64,000 nucleotides of DNA from Spongilla lacustris (GCA_949361645.1 OX442430.1:5010543-5074542), one strand, 5' to 3'. Shown: positions 23,268 through 40,775, counted from the first letter of the stretch. Notes: generated by a model not told the origin, from the sequence alone. Numbers and translations are program-made.

Positions 23268-25585
23268 AGCATGACACTCCCCTTGTGCGCACCAGTGACA
23301 CTCCCCTTGTGCGCACCAGTGACACTCCCCTTGTGCGCACCAGTGACACTCCCCTTGTGCGCACCAGTGACACTCCCCTTGTGTGCACCAGTGACACTTC
23401 CCTTGTGCGCTCCAGTGACACCCCACTTGAGCGCACCAGTGACACTCCCCTTGTGCGCAACAATGACACTCCCCTTGTGCGCACCAGCGACACTACCCTT
23501 GTGCGCACCAGCGACACTACCCTTGTGCGCACCAGTGACACTCCCCTTGTGCGCACAAGTGATACTCCCCTTGTGCGCATAAGTGACACTCCACTTGTGC
23601 GCACCAGTGACACTTCCCTTGTGCGCACCAGTGACACTCCCCTTGTGCGCACTAGTGACACTCCCCTTGTGTGCACCAGTGACACTCCCCTTGTGCGCAT
23701 AAGTGACACCCCACTTGTGCGCACCAGTGACACTCCCCTTGTGCGCACCAGTGACACTCCCCTTGTGTGCACTAGTGACACTCCCATTGTGTGCACCAGT
23801 GACACTCCACTTGTGCGCATAAGTGACACTCCACTTGTGCGCACTAGTGACACTCCCCTTGTGTGCACCAGTGACACTCCCCTTGTGCGCATAAGTGACA
23901 TTCCCCTTGTGCTCACGAGTGACACTCCCCTTGTGCGCACCAGCAACACTCCTTGTGCGCACCAGCAACACTCCCCTTGTGCGCACCAGCGACACTCCCC
24001 TTGTGCGCACTAGTGACACTCCCCTTGTGCGCATAAGTGACACCCCACTTGTGCGCACCAGTGACACTCCCCTTGTGCGCACCAGTGACACTCCTCTTGT
24101 GCGCACCAGTGACACTCCCCTTGTGTGCACCAGTGACACTCGACTTGTGCGCACCAGTGACACTCCCCTGGTGCGCACAAGTGACACTCCCCTTGTGTGC
24201 ACCAGTGACACTCCCCTTGTGCGCATAAGTGACACTCCCCTTGTGCACACCAGTGACACTCCCCTTGTGCGCACCAGCGACACTCCCCTTGTGCGCACCA
24301 GCGACACTCCCCTTGTGCGCACTAGTGACACTCCCCTTGTGCGCATAAGTGACACCCCACTTGTGCGCACCAGTGACACTCCCCTTGTGCGCACCAGTGA
24401 CACTCCCCTTGTGCGCACTAGTGACACTCCCCTTGTGTGCACCAGTGATACCCACTTGTGCGCATAAGTGACACTCCACTTGTGCGCACTAGTGACACTC
24501 CCCTTGTGCGCATAAGTGACTCCACTTGTGCGCACCAGTGACACTCCCCTTGTGCTCACGAGTGACACTCCCCTTGAGCGCACAAGTGACACTCCCCTTG
24601 TGTGCAGCAGTGACACTCCCCTTGTGCGCATAAGTGACACTCCACTTGTGCGCACCAGTGACACTCCCCTTGTGCGCACCAGTGACATTCCCCTTGTGTG
24701 CACCAGTGACACTCGACTTGTGCGCACCAGTGACCTTCCCTGGTGTGCACCAGTGACACTCCCCTTGTGCGCATAAGTGACACTCCACTTGTGCGCACCA
24801 GTGACACTCCCCTTGTGCGCACCAGTGACACTCCCCTTGTGCGCACCAGTGACACTCCCCTTGTGCGCACCAGTGACACTCCCCTTGTGTGCACCAGTGA
24901 CACTCCCCTTGTGCGCACCAGTGACACTCCCCTGGTGCGCACAAGTGACACTCCCCTTGTGCGCACCAGTGACACTTCCCTTGTGCGCATCAGTGACACT
25001 CCCCTTGTGCGCACCAGTGACACTCCCGTTGTGTGCACCAGTGACACTCCACTTGTGCGCATAAGTGACACTCCACTTGTGCGCACTAGTGACACTCCCC
25101 TTGTGCGCACCAGTGACACTCCCCTTGTGCGCATAAGTGACTCCACTTGTGCGCACCAGTGACACTCCCCTTGTGCGCACCTATGACATTCCCCTTGTGC
25201 GCACCAGTGACACTCCCCTTGTGCGCACAAGTGACACTCCCCTTGTGCGCACCAGTGACACTCCCCTTGTGTGCACCAGTGACACTCCCCTTGTGCGCAC
25301 CAGTGACACTCCCCTTGTGTGCACCAGTGACACTCCCATTATGCGCACCAGTGACACTCCCCTCGTGCGCACTAGTGACACTCCCCTTGTGCGCACCAGT
25401 GACACTTCCCTTGTGCGCACTAGTGACACACCCCTTGCGCACACCAGTGACACTCCCCTTGTGCGCACCAGTGACACTCCCCTTGTGCGCACCAGTGACA
25501 CTCCCCTTGTGCGCACCAGTGACACTCCCCTTGTGCGCACCAGTGACACTCCCCTCATGCGCACCAGTGACACTCCCCTTGTGCA
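23268..25585 (-). repeat. 24-bp minisatellite, element 1
   Basis: Nearly 100 copies of a 24-base unit lie here (minus strand GGTGCGCACAAGGGGAGTGT plus CACT). Each unit holds the palindromes GTGCGCAC and AGTGTCACT. Because 24 is divisible by three and the unit lacks stops, long frames stay open on both strands. The 640-, 244- and 242-residue predictions of octapeptide repeats are consequences of this and no evidence of proteins. Variants (ATAAGTGACA, CCCCACTTG) are themselves distributed periodically, indicating block duplication. Confidence 0.95.
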
Positions 25586-25609
25586 CTTAAGAGACACAGC
25601 ATGTGACCT

Positions 25610-25705
25610 ACATGTACAATCTCTTTGGAGAGGTGTGCAGCGACCTTGACACGATATTCCTGATGGGCAGCAATAGGGTTACCTGCCAACTGCAGCTGAG
25701 GGAGC
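25610..25705 (-). other. Coding-like piece beside the minisatellite, element 1
   Basis: On the minus strand a frame after a pyrimidine-rich tract and CTGCAG reads LAGNPIAAHQEYRVKVAAHL. The same reading is kept in element 2 at 42225-42305 with a few changes (NP to TT and an inserted codon). Conservation of frame between copies, together with the acceptor-like border, suggests another captured exon. I do not recognise the source gene, and it does not match the part of transketolase that should precede the captured exons. Confidence 0.35.
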
Positions 25706-27020
25706 ATGGGAGGGGCAGAGGATGAGGAGAGTAGGGTGGGTGGGGCACTGATAAATGGAGGGAGGGAAACAGAAAGAAAGAGGGAGGGGAACATCTGTTT
25801 CCCTACCTCTACCTGTAAACATTAGAGCCACCACATCCACCCTCCCTACCATTACACTTGGGGATCAGATCACTATAGCACACCCAGGATCAGCTCAGTG
25901 CCCTATAGCATGTGAACATATCAAGGTGACCACATTACCCAAATTTTACTGTACATGTCTTATAAATATGCTTATGCCACATGCAAGCATAATGGCCTTA
26001 GCACCTGTCCATTGAATGTTTATAGACATGAACATATGTAAGCATCCTAATATGGTCAAAGTGAAGGCATTGAACCAAATTTATTCCATTCCAGAAATTC
26101 AGTTCCAGCATTAGAGGCCTGTATATCTAACACGAGTTATTCTGCTGTACCTGCCTATCCGGTGATCGGATAACATCAAATTCCCACACAAACTCAACAG
26201 AGATGTGCTTACATATGCCTTTAATGAGTATAAATGGAATGGTGACTACCATGGTGAGAAATACACCCACTTGAACACGCGCACTCATGGGGACAAATGT
26301 CCATCACAGGTTGTGTGAGTGTCAGAGTCTACACAACATCACATCCAATGTTCTGATGGATTTTACAAATAATATTTTAATCAGTTTTCAACGGTCTACT
26401 TCGTTAAAATGTATTGCGTGTGCGCTACATGTAGGCCTATGCACACGCCTGTGCAGCCTCTCTAGCAAGTGCTAATGCTACGCCGCTGCTGCAATTGGAA
26501 TTGCTATGTGTATAGGATATCTAGAGTGTTGATATTCACTACTATACACAAAATAGTTTCTACACCTCTCACTTCACTAGCTTACACACGTATCAACAAA
26601 ACTCTTCACATGTACAGTCCTAGACACGCACATCAATTAACGCACTCCTTTATATCACTCCTAGACACAAGTTTTTTACGTTTCGTACATGGGATTGTAC
26701 TATACTCAGACACACGAATTAAGAGCTGACAAAGGGCTACCCATTTGTTAAATAACGGAGCTCAATTCTATGGTATTTGGCAGGAGCCAACCTAGCGGAA
26801 TGCACCACGTACATGTATGGGCCACATGGATTCTTACCAATTTACGAGCATGATCAGATGAAAGTAGCCGTCATGGAACATACTGTACTCAGTACGGAGT
26901 ATTTAACGATCGGAGCGATCAACACACACCAATATGTAGCTGCTAACAGTTACATTGCTGTCCCAGACTCCTCCAAGGCTTGAGAAAAGGCGATTCGTAT
27001 CTGTTCAAAAGTTTGCTCAC
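25705..27020 (-). other. Non-coding part of element 1
   Basis: This stretch corresponds to 41213-42180 and 39300-39462 of element 2 in inverse orientation. About 145 bases (around 26728-26870) are replaced in element 2 by a fold-back insertion. Open frames in the stretch are short and differ between the copies, so I see no gene. Confidence 0.5.
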
Positions 27021-27026
27021 GCGCAT

Positions 27027-27070
27027 ACTGTCTCGTACCCAGATTATTAATACGTCTGGGTACGAGACTA
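27027..27070. repeat. Short palindromic MITE, TAGTCTCGTACCC family
   Basis: GTCTCGTACCCAGA is followed by ATTATTAATACG and then TCTGGGTACGAGACTA, an almost perfect hairpin. The element 2 counterpart is 39254-39296. The termini match the 120-bp element at 34391-34510. Confidence 0.7.
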
Positions 27071-27259
27071 CACAATGCCGTCATGTTGGGTCTGGTAACG
27101 AGAGTGTTGTATAACAGTAGTATACTCGCAGTGCATCTTTGGTAGTGGTATAACAGCAGAATACGCCAGCGGATGTTGCCGTTATACGCTCTAATTGTAT
27201 AACACTTGTATTCTAGAATAATATACTCTGCAGTATAACATTGTTTTAGCACAGTGGTA

Positions 27260-27620
27260 TGTGTTAGCTTTGGAAGACATACGAAGACATCCCGATCGGA
27301 TCCAATAGTACATTCACAATGATTCGAAACTGTTTGTCTTTGAGTGTCGAGTATAATCGTTCGCTGTGAAAGCTAAAGTATGAAACTACCTCATACAGTT
27401 TATAGTACGCTTGGCTTCCTCCACAGGATTGCTGTCATCAATTAATATTAGCATAACGTTTTGTGATGGCAGTCTATTGGGAAGCATGTCCAGCTGTTGG
27501 TCATTATGAGGGAACCAGGCATTTGTTTTCATTCATCTGGACTGCTACATGTACATGTAGTACTGGTAGTAGTGGTAAGTGTTTTGCATTTAACGAAGCA
27601 TTTTACGTAGCAATATATTC
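27260..27620 (+). repeat. Local duplication, copy 1, right piece
   Basis: It matches 28679-29060 over phrases such as GGAAGACATA, CGCTTGGCTTCCTCCACAGG, ATTGCTGTCATCAATT and GGGAAGCATGTCCAG. The two copies have diverged by many substitutions and indels, so the duplication is older than the insertion of the CACTA-like element. Confidence 0.75.
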
Positions 27621-27639
27621 AAGTGTGTAGCATGTGTTA

Positions 27640-28430
27640 AGACGCATAATGTGTGTGTGTGCGCGCATTTGGTGTATGCACATTCACACCACACACTGCT
27701 TTTTAATCCAACCACACAAACACATACTCTCACACACACACATACATTTTCGATCTCTCTCTCATAGGTCTAGCCTTCACACAAACTGTTCAGATTATAC
27801 TCACACATGCACATGCATACTTTTCAGTCCAGCCATTTTGCCCACACCATCACACAAATCTTTTGGTCCACACACACACTGTTCACACCCACACACTCAA
27901 ACACACCCATACACACTGTTCACACCTACACACAAACACACTGTACATACCCACACACTGAACACACACACTGTTCACACCCACACACTCAAACACACAC
28001 TGTTCACACCCACACACACTGTTCACACCCACACACTGTTCACACCCACACACATAAACACATACTGTTCACACCCCCACACACAAACACACTGTTCACA
28101 CCCACACACTCAAACACACACACTGTTCACACACACACACTCACACAAACTGTTGGTCCAAGCACACAGTGACACACATACAGGCACATTTTTCACTTCA
28201 GCCACCCTTCCCACACACACATGGTCCACACACACTTATACATACTGTCAGTCCCCACACACAAACCTTTTGGGCACCTACACATACCTGCGCATACATA
28301 CATGTACCACACACACAAACATGTACTCCATACATAAGCATACGTACATGTACTATACACACATGTGTACTCACATCCATACCTACACATACATGCATAC
28401 GTTTACTACACACACGTTACCTGAGTCATA
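27640..28430 (+). repeat. CA-rich minisatellite after copy 1
   Basis: Imperfect tandem units such as ACACACTGTTCACACCCACA fill this region, followed by ACATGTACT-containing units after about 28300. The His/Thr-rich 265-residue frame is a by-product of the repeat. Confidence 0.9.
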
Positions 28431-28571
28431 GCCTACCCTGTCATTACCATTACCTTGTCATGAATATGCTTACTTGTGGTGAAACACGTAATGCACGGAT
28501 AACTGCATCCTGTTTCTAACCCAGGCTATCTCGGTCTAGGTAAGAACTATTAGAGGGACTCTAGTAGGAAT

Positions 28572-29060
28572 CGTAAGTATCCGAGTGTCATGCATGCTCA
28601 TAACTATGACTTCTGCTATAAATCAGTAGCATAATTGGGGAGGTTTGATCATACATACATGTCATGTTTGGCTGGGTATGTGTTTAGCTGGTGGAATCAT
28701 ATGCCTTCCATAATTTTGGAAGACATATGATAACATCCCGATCCAGTAGTACGTTCACGATGATTTGGAACTGTTTGTCTTTGTGTTTCGAATATAATCC
28801 TTCGATCGCTGTACATCACTGCTGATTGCTATTACAAATAACTTCATGTGTTAGCTAAAGTACTAGTATGTACGCTTGGCTTCCTCCACAGGATTGCTGT
28901 CATCAATTGGCTTAACGTTTTGTGATGTTGCGTTTCTCAGTATATTGGGAAGCATGTCCAGTTGTTGGCCATACTAGTACCTGGGAACAAGGTACGTGTT
29001 TTCATTCATCTAGACTGGTTAGTGTTTTGCATTTATAACGAGCATTTTACATTCAGTCCA
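28572..29060 (+). repeat. Local duplication, copy 2 (uninterrupted)
   Basis: This is an unbroken version of 20221-20338 plus 27260-27620. It preserves the pre-insertion junction (GGCTGGGTATGTGTTTAGC near 28670-28688). It ends in a CA-rich array like copy 1, so the duplicated unit consists of unique DNA plus array. Confidence 0.75.
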
Positions 29061-29450
29061 GCCACAAACCCCAAACACACACAAACTGATTACCCCATGT
29101 ACTCCACACCCACACATACTTACACACATGTACATGTACTACACACACATGTGTATTCCTACACATACATGCTTACGTGTACTACACACAAACATACACA
29201 CACCCATACCTACACATGCACACATACACACATGAGTACTCATTGTATACAACACACATACCCCATACCTACACATACATACGTACTACACACACATACA
29301 CACACGTGTACTCCATAGATACATGTACTACACTCACACATACACACATGTGCACACATGTGCACACATGTGTGTTCCATACCTACACATACACGTGTAC
29401 TACACACACGAGTACTCCATATACCTACACATACGTACATTAACCTCTTT
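29061..29450 (+). repeat. CA/ATGTAC-rich minisatellite
   Basis: Imperfect units of about 40-50 bases are built from TACTACACACACATGTGTAC, TCCATACCTACACATACAT and variants. Frames on both strands are open by chance. Confidence 0.9.
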
Positions 29451-29795
29451 CACTGCACGTCCTGACTAAACAACCCATTGACCAAGGTCTGAGGGGGGAG
29501 GCGTACCTAGCACGCATGCGCAGCATGGTGTTTGGGGGTGTGGTGATATGGCACCACCCACTTGCACCTTGCCATATCCCGCCCATAATTCACATTGTCC
29601 ATAGGGGCGATGGAGTTTAAATAAAATTAAAAAAAGAAAATCTCACGGGCTACTGACCACTATTAACCGGCAGCTGGACGCTACTAATGCACGGCGCCAA
29701 GCCATGCACATGTGCACTACTTTCAACCATTCCATCATGTGGCTATATGGAGCAGCATCCGGTTAACTCAGTTTAAATACCTTAAACTATATTGT
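29451..29795. other. Unique block interrupting the CA-rich minisatellite
   Basis: About 345 bases of single-copy sequence split the array. It includes a G-rich part (29490-29560) and an A-rich part (29615-29640). It is probably an insertion, but I see no terminal repeats or target duplication, and no tRNA-like promoter boxes I would trust. Confidence 0.4.
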
Positions 29796-31640
29796 ACTAC
29801 ACACACATGTGTACTCCATACCTACACATAATATGTACTACACACACACACACACATGAGTACTCCATACGTACACATACATACTACACACACATACACA
29901 CATGTGTACTCAATAGATACATGTACTACATAAACACATGAGCACACATGTGTGTGCTCCATACCTACACAAACACATATATATACATGTACTACACACG
30001 CACGAGTACTCCATACTTACACACACCCATACCTACAAATACATATATGTACTACACACACATGTGTACTCCATACCTACACATACATGCATGTGTACTA
30101 CACACAAATATACACACACCCATACCTACACATGCATACATGTACTACACGTGTACTCCATACACCTACACATACATGTCACACAAATATACACACATAC
30201 ACACACGAGTACTCAATGCATACAACACACTTACACACACTTACCCTATACCTACACATACATACATAATATACCCACATACACACATGTGTACTCCATA
30301 GATATGTACTATACTCACACATACACACACGAGCACACATGTGTACTCCATACCTACACATACATTATGTACTATACACACATACACACACGAGTACTCC
30401 ATACCTACACATACATATGTACTACACACAGATACACGCGCATGTACATGTACTACACACACATGTGTACCTACACATACATGCATACATGTACTACACA
30501 CAAATATACACACATATACACACACTGTACTCCATAGATACATGTACATGTACTACACTCACACATACACACGCACATGTGTGCTCTATATACACATACA
30601 TACATGTACACATGTACTACACACACAAACACGTGTACTCCCGACATACATGTACTATACACACCTGTGTATTCACATCCATACGACATACTTACACATA
30701 CATACCTCCATGTGTATTCACATACCTACACATACATATGTACTATACACATGATAACTCCATACCTACACATACATACATGTATGTACTACAAACACAT
30801 TCACACACGAGTACTTCATACCTACACATACATGCATATGTTTACTACACACAACTACATACACCCATACCTACACATACATATATGTACTACACACACG
30901 TGTACTCCATACCTACACATACATGCATACATGTACTACACACAAATATACACACACACACACACACACATGAGTACTCCATACCTACACATACATACGT
31001 ACTACACACACATACACACACGTGTACTCCATAGATACATGTACTACACTCACACATACACACATGAGCACACATGTGCACACATGTGTGTTCCATAGCT
31101 ACACATACATGTGTACTACACATACATACACATACATGCATGGCATACACAAACGTGTACTCCATTTGTACACATACACATACCTATACATATCAAAATG
31201 TACTACACACACGTGTTCTCCATACCTACACATACATATGTACATGTACTACTCACACACATACATGTGTACTCCATACTGCACATACATACTACACTCA
31301 CATACACACTGAGTACTTCATACCTACACATACATACATGTACTACACACACATACACACATACACACACGAGCACACACGTGTACTCCATATTGTACCT
31401 ACACATGTACTACACACATACAACTACTCCATTCCTACATATGCGTATGTACTACACACATGTGTACTCCATAGATATGTACTACACTCACACATACACA
31501 CACGAGCACACATGTGTGCTCCATACCTACACATACATACATGTACTACACACATATACACGAGTACTCACACATACATACATGTACACACATACATACA
31601 TGTACTACACACACATACACACATGTGTACTCCACTTTTA
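29796..31640 (+). repeat. CA/ATGTAC-rich minisatellite, main block
   Basis: It continues the same unit type (TGTACTCCATACCTACACAT, ACATGTACTACACACA) for about 1.85 kb. Predicted Tyr/His/Thr-rich proteins of 100-250 residues in several frames are artefacts of repeat periodicity. Confidence 0.95.
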
Positions 31641-33700
31641 TCTAGTGTTTGTGATGTCTTTACCTGATCATGGGGCCCTCTGCATATTACTGGAAGACAT
31701 TTGGTTTGAAGGGTGTGAGGTGTTCCTAAACCACAAGAACTACAGTTTTAAATCCCTAGCATACAAATTGTTTCCATTGATAAAATTGGTTAATCTCTTT
31801 GGTTGTGTGATGTGGTTGGTTGCATCTTTGGATGGTAGAATGGGGAAGTTGAATTATGCATGTTAAAATGTACGTCACGTGATTGAAAGCGGGCACACTG
31901 TAGGCAGCTGTTAATTAGCGCCACTCGTTTCCTGCTGCTTAGACATAGTAGTAAGTTTCCACGGGCCACAGACCAGACTCATGAAAGTGCTTCCGTGTTG
32001 TGTTACCGAGGTAGGATAATAATAGATTTGTGCGTTGTAACGTTGTGTCTTTCTATCTTATCAAGTTGACGCGCCGAGAAAAAAAAAGTGTCGGTAGGTG
32101 TGTGTGCTTTTTTTCTTTTTTCTTTCAGAATGCCGTGTAGCCTGCAACCGTGCGGTTCTATTTTTGGCTTTGCGGTAAGTTCACTGCAAATTATCCAAAA
32201 GTATTAATTTATTTTCTTCCCCCTAGCTACTCCCCCTTTCCTATTATGGACCCAGAGGTGTGTGCGTGCGTGCGTGAATGATTCCCCCCCCCCCCCCCCC
32301 CCCCCCCTGGCCTCCTATAGATTCCCGTCACAATATTACGTTTATGCAGATGAGAAACTTGGTACGTAAGCTAAGTGATAACTGCTTTTATTTTCTCAAT
32401 GCAGCTTCAATCTTCAAATATAAACAAGGTACATTTTCGTATGCGCTTTAAAAGCATATGTTTATGTGTACAGGTTCGGCTTTGAAGTGGTGCACCAATG
32501 GGTCGTCTACAGGCAAAACCCTTTGCAGAACGTTTTTGAAAAGGCTGACGTTACATGTATACATGTACGTTGTCATTGTTGTGCAGAAATATTATATTAG
32601 AAGGACATATATAAAGGACCGGGGACGAGGTATGATGGGCGGGGGGTGAAGGACTGAGGACTAGGTATAAAGGGCGGGGTGAAGGACAGGGGACCAGAGT
32701 TAAGGATTGCATCATCACTCAAACACAAGAGAATGCGGATAAATTAACGCGAGAAGATTACGATTACGTTTACAGGCAAATATATCGCTGATCGGATCCC
32801 GTTAGTATCCAATTGATACACAAATGGAGTTGGCAACGTATAATGTTGTCTTTTATTGTATTCATATGTTGTGCCTTGATGTACATTGTAGTGAAATTCC
32901 CTAACGTTGTGAAAAACCCACACATTGTGAAAGTACAATTTTGTTGTATTCCATTATAAGCAAACACAACGTTGTACCACACGATTCCCTCGGTTTAACA
33001 ACGAAAACGCATTACTTATTCCACGTTGTGAAATAACTATTTTCCCTGTGATACCAGTACGAACAACAAGATAAACAACGTGTCAGATAGATATAAACGG
33101 CTGAAAGCTTTGCACTTTTAATGTCACAAAACATAGCATAATTGCGTAGAAACATGTTAAAACCAGGTAAAATAGTAAATTACTTGCTTCCATATTTTCC
33201 TGTAGTATTGAACGGGATAACGATCGATATGCGGTACCCGCTCAACGATCGGCCATAGTTAAATATTTTCCGAAGTACAATTTAATAATTTAATAGCACG
33301 GTTTTGCGGGATACCCTACTCCATCCCCCCCCCCCCCCCCCCCCCCCCCCCCCATTGTTACACGTATAGCATACGTTTTGCGGGGGGGGGGGGGGGGGTT
33401 ATTATACCCTACTCACCACCCTCCCCTAAATCTTTCGCGCAAGTTATGATTTAGAGCACGCCCAACGTGCTAGTGCCGTAGATTTAATTGGTATGACCGC
33501 CGCCCCTCACTATGAATATTTAATTATTATTTGGCGGGGGGGGGGGGGGGGGAAACCCATTTCCCCCCCACCTGTATCCGCCCCTGCCGAGGGCACATTG
33601 CATCGACATTTGTGACTTGGTGTTTTGGGGGGCATTTTCCCTAGGCATAGAAATTGATATGTTTCGAAGACAACCATGATTCCAGCCTGGATTTTTTAGG
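31641..33700. other. Unique region with homopolymer C/G tracts, no confident gene
   Basis: A frame running out of the minisatellite (to 31866) reads LCILLEDIWFEGCEVFLNH but has no family I recognise. A pyrimidine tract and TTTCAG near 32128 are followed by ATGCCGTGTAGCCTG and a GTAAGT at about 32175, an exon-like arrangement. Long C runs lie at about 32287-32307 and 33327-33352, and G runs at about 33381-33398 and 33536-33552. The end CCTGTATCCGCCCCTG at about 33571-33586 matches the terminus of the MITE at 40735-40830, so part of this region is transposon remnant. Confidence 0.5.
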
Positions 33701-33708
33701 CTGCTTTT

Positions 33709-33938
33709 TAACAAAACCCCATCCTAATAGCGTAAAAACCATCCTGGGATTGAACGTCCAGCATGTTGTTCTACCCTGGTTTTGTCGAACAAAACCCATG
33801 TTGTAGTATGAATATAGTTATTACCTCAACATGGATTTTGTTCAGGGTAGAACCATGCATATCTATTCCCACCCTGGACGCTCAATCCCAGGATGGTTTT
33901 TACGCTATCTGCTCCATTTTAGGATGGGTTTTTATTAA
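33709..33938. repeat. 230-bp inverted-repeat MITE
   Basis: The left arm holds AACAAAACCCCATCCTAATA, CGTAAAAACCATCCTGGGAT and GTTCTACCCTGG. These return inverted in the right arm as CAGGGTAGAAC, ATCCCAGGATGGTTTTTACG and TTAGGATGGGTTTTTATTAA. No coding sequence is present. A clear target duplication is not visible. Confidence 0.75.
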
Positions 33939-34261
33939 CTCTTTGGACGCAATACGGATGACGTCGTTAATTGTCAGCTATGTTTTTAATTATGGCTACC
34001 GTAGCTTATTAATCGCCGAAAACTCGCCGTTCTTGAAGAATCACACGGTTAGCTTACTTTAAAGATATTACTATGATCAAAAAGCCTTTTGTGATGTTTG
34101 CTTTGATATATTTATATATGGTGTTTGAAAAACAATGGTTGCTAACAACACCCGATATAGGCGCGGAGCCAAGTGGGCAGGGATTTGAAGCCGTACGTCG
34201 TGTATACTACGATATTTTTGTCCCTTGGTCTTATTCATAAGGTCCAGGCTTTTAAAAAAGC

Positions 34262-38457
<4,196 letters not shown>

Positions 38458-39253
38458 GTGTGTGTGCGCGTGTGTGTGTGTGTTACGCGTGTGTGTGTTC
38501 GTTTTGTACGCATCCAGCATCATGTGTATGTGGCGACCAATAAATTAAAAAAATATAACAAGTCAAAATAAAGATGAGGTCAAATGACGGGTAGGGTGTG
38601 TGGGTGGTTCACATGAGAAGATCACCTTAGCAACCTTCGCATATAAAGATCACCTTATGATAACCCTAGCCCAACGGACCTCAAATCACATACTGACCTG
38701 ACCGTATTTATAACTATGCGAAGACGATTACTTGCCGTTGTGGGTTGCTTGTCAATGAATATATTTAAAAACGTTAATATTTCGTTGCATGTGCAGTAAC
38801 TGTGTAAAAGTTCGCGCGTGTCAAATATAGACAGCCAGAAGGTACATGTGGCGTCGGAACCGGAGGGGTGGGTGGGTGGGGGGGGGGGGAGGGGCTGCAT
38901 GTTAGTTCATTTAAAAATATAATTATAATTGCAATTATTGAGTACGACGACATTTCCTCCATGCCTTCAGGTCATAGTATGATGACGAAGAGGATTAAGG
39001 GTAGTTAGTATCGAGGCAGAATGGATACGCGGTATGGATCGACCTGGAGTCAGCGCGTTTCACTGTGCTAAAAAAATGTTATACTGCAGAGTATATTAAG
39101 TTGTATTTTTCTAGAATACAAGTGTTATACAATCAGAGCGTATAACGGCAACATCCGCTGGTGTATTCTGCTGTTATACCACTACCAATGCACTGCGAGT
39201 ATACTACTGTTATACTACACTCTCGTTACCAGACCCAACATGACGGCATTATG

Positions 39254-39296
39254 TAGTCTCGTACCCGGACGTATTAATAATCTGGGTACGAGACTA
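39254..39296. repeat. Short palindromic MITE, element 2 copy
   Basis: TAGTCTCGTACCCGGACG is followed by TATTAATAATCTGGG and TACGAGACTA. It corresponds to 27027-27070 and was present in the ancestor of both CACTA-like elements. Confidence 0.7.
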
Positions 39297-39464
39297 TGTA
39301 CAAGTAGTAGCGCGTGAGCAAACTTTTGAACAGATATGGATCGCCTTTTCTCAAGCCTTGGAGGAGTCTGGGACAGCAATGTAACTGTTAGCAGCTACAT
39401 ATTGGTGTGTGTTGATCGCTCCGATCGTTAAATACTCCGTACTGAGTACAGTATGTTCCATGAC

Positions 39465-40775
39465 GGGGCAATCCTGAAGATTAGGGTCCCCACCGTTATT
39501 CACGTTTTTAATGATTTCACAACTAGATAAGCACTTCCACAAAATCAGTCATCCAGAACCACGTTATGAAATCATTATTTCACGCGCCTTTTCTGGATCG
39601 CTACCGTCTACCTCCCTACAGCTTTGCCTGCTAAAAATAACACCAGGCAGACAAACATCACCACCACTACATACACCAAGCTCCGTTAATCACGCCAAAC
39701 ACAGCAACACGTTTTCAACACTTCACAACCGTCGCACTGTCTCCACATATCAACCCGTACCACCGACCGCGTACAAGCTCTGTGTTCTCGTATTCTGCGT
39801 CCACACCGAGTCACGGACACTCACCTACATGTGGAGGTGAAGACAGATTCTCGGATCGGTGTCCTACAAAACTACACAATATCTCAATATTGCATCGCGC
39901 TTAATCACGTGATGGAGGCGTAGCGTGGTAGTGCCCAAGAAAATCATCCACACTGGTTCAGGAATATTTGAGGAAGATGGATAATCTCTCAATGAAAAAG
40001 CGACACACCCAGTTATCCTATAGTACATATCGACTAATTAGTGGCTCCAAACAACGAATTATTAATCAGTTCTTATTTGTATTTTTTTCACGGTCACTAT
40101 ATACCACCCCCCCCTTCGCTCGCGATTGCTAACTACTAGCTGCTGTTTAGTTTAACTTATTTGTAGGAAAAACAAATACGTGAGTGCATGTACAAATCAT
40201 ATCATAAATAAACATAACGCCTTCGGGGTGGGGGGATACCGGTGCGGGGGTCGAATTACTGGTAGGTGAGTACATTTTCGTACGTATATATGTACAGTGT
40301 ATGTACCAAATAGAATTAAACTTTCTAGTGTTGGGGAAGGGGTGTACCGGTGTAGTTCGAACTCATTGACCACGCCCCCTCCATACACCCTTGAGAGGTC
40401 CAGTGCATCTGCTTGCATTTACTCTTAACGTGTGCCCAGGAGCTTTCAATTGTTTGGGTGTAGGCATCACATTCAGACGCGGAGTCAACAAAGATATAGT
40501 AATATGATTAACGGTTTAAAATACTGCTCACTGGAACCAGAGCCAATTAGTCGATATGGACCGCTATAGGATAACTGGGTGTGTCGCTTTTTGATTGAGA
40601 GGTTATATCCATCTTCCTCAAATATTTCAGAACCCTGAAGACCCGATTGAGTGTGGATGATTTCCCTGGGCACTACCTCCATCACGTGATTAAGCGCGGA
40701 TGTAGTTTTGTAGGACACCGATCCGAGAATCCCAAGGGCGGATGCAGGGGGGGGGGGGGGTCCGGGGGGTCCGGA

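Larger units (their letters stand above)
20339..27256 (-). mobile_element. CACTA/EnSpm-like element 1 with captured gene pieces
   Basis: The ends are inverted: CACTGTGCTA starts at 20339 and TAGCACAGTG ends at 27256. They are flanked by a GTA duplication (20336-20338 and 27257-27259). The empty site in the sister segment near 28679 contains GTA once. A 3-bp duplication, CACTG termini and clusters of subterminal GTATAAC/GTTATAC words (20350-20500 and 27100-27245) fit the CACTA/EnSpm group of the CMC superfamily. I find no transposase, so it is probably non-autonomous. Inside are transketolase exons (22091-23069), a 24-bp minisatellite (23268-25585) and a retroelement-type fragment (21480-21690), all oriented on the minus strand. 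Element 2 (39061-46110) is the same element inverted. Confidence 0.75.

Noticed and set aside
27634..31866. Many His/Thr/Tyr- or Val/Cys-rich open frames
   Set aside because: They follow the CA-rich minisatellite on both strands and have no start context, domains or conservation.
32128..32180. Small exon (ATGCCGTGTAGCCTG..GTAAGT)
   Set aside because: Splice-like borders are present but the coding piece is under 50 bases, unrecognised, and has no partner exon I can join with confidence. It is kept only as a note.
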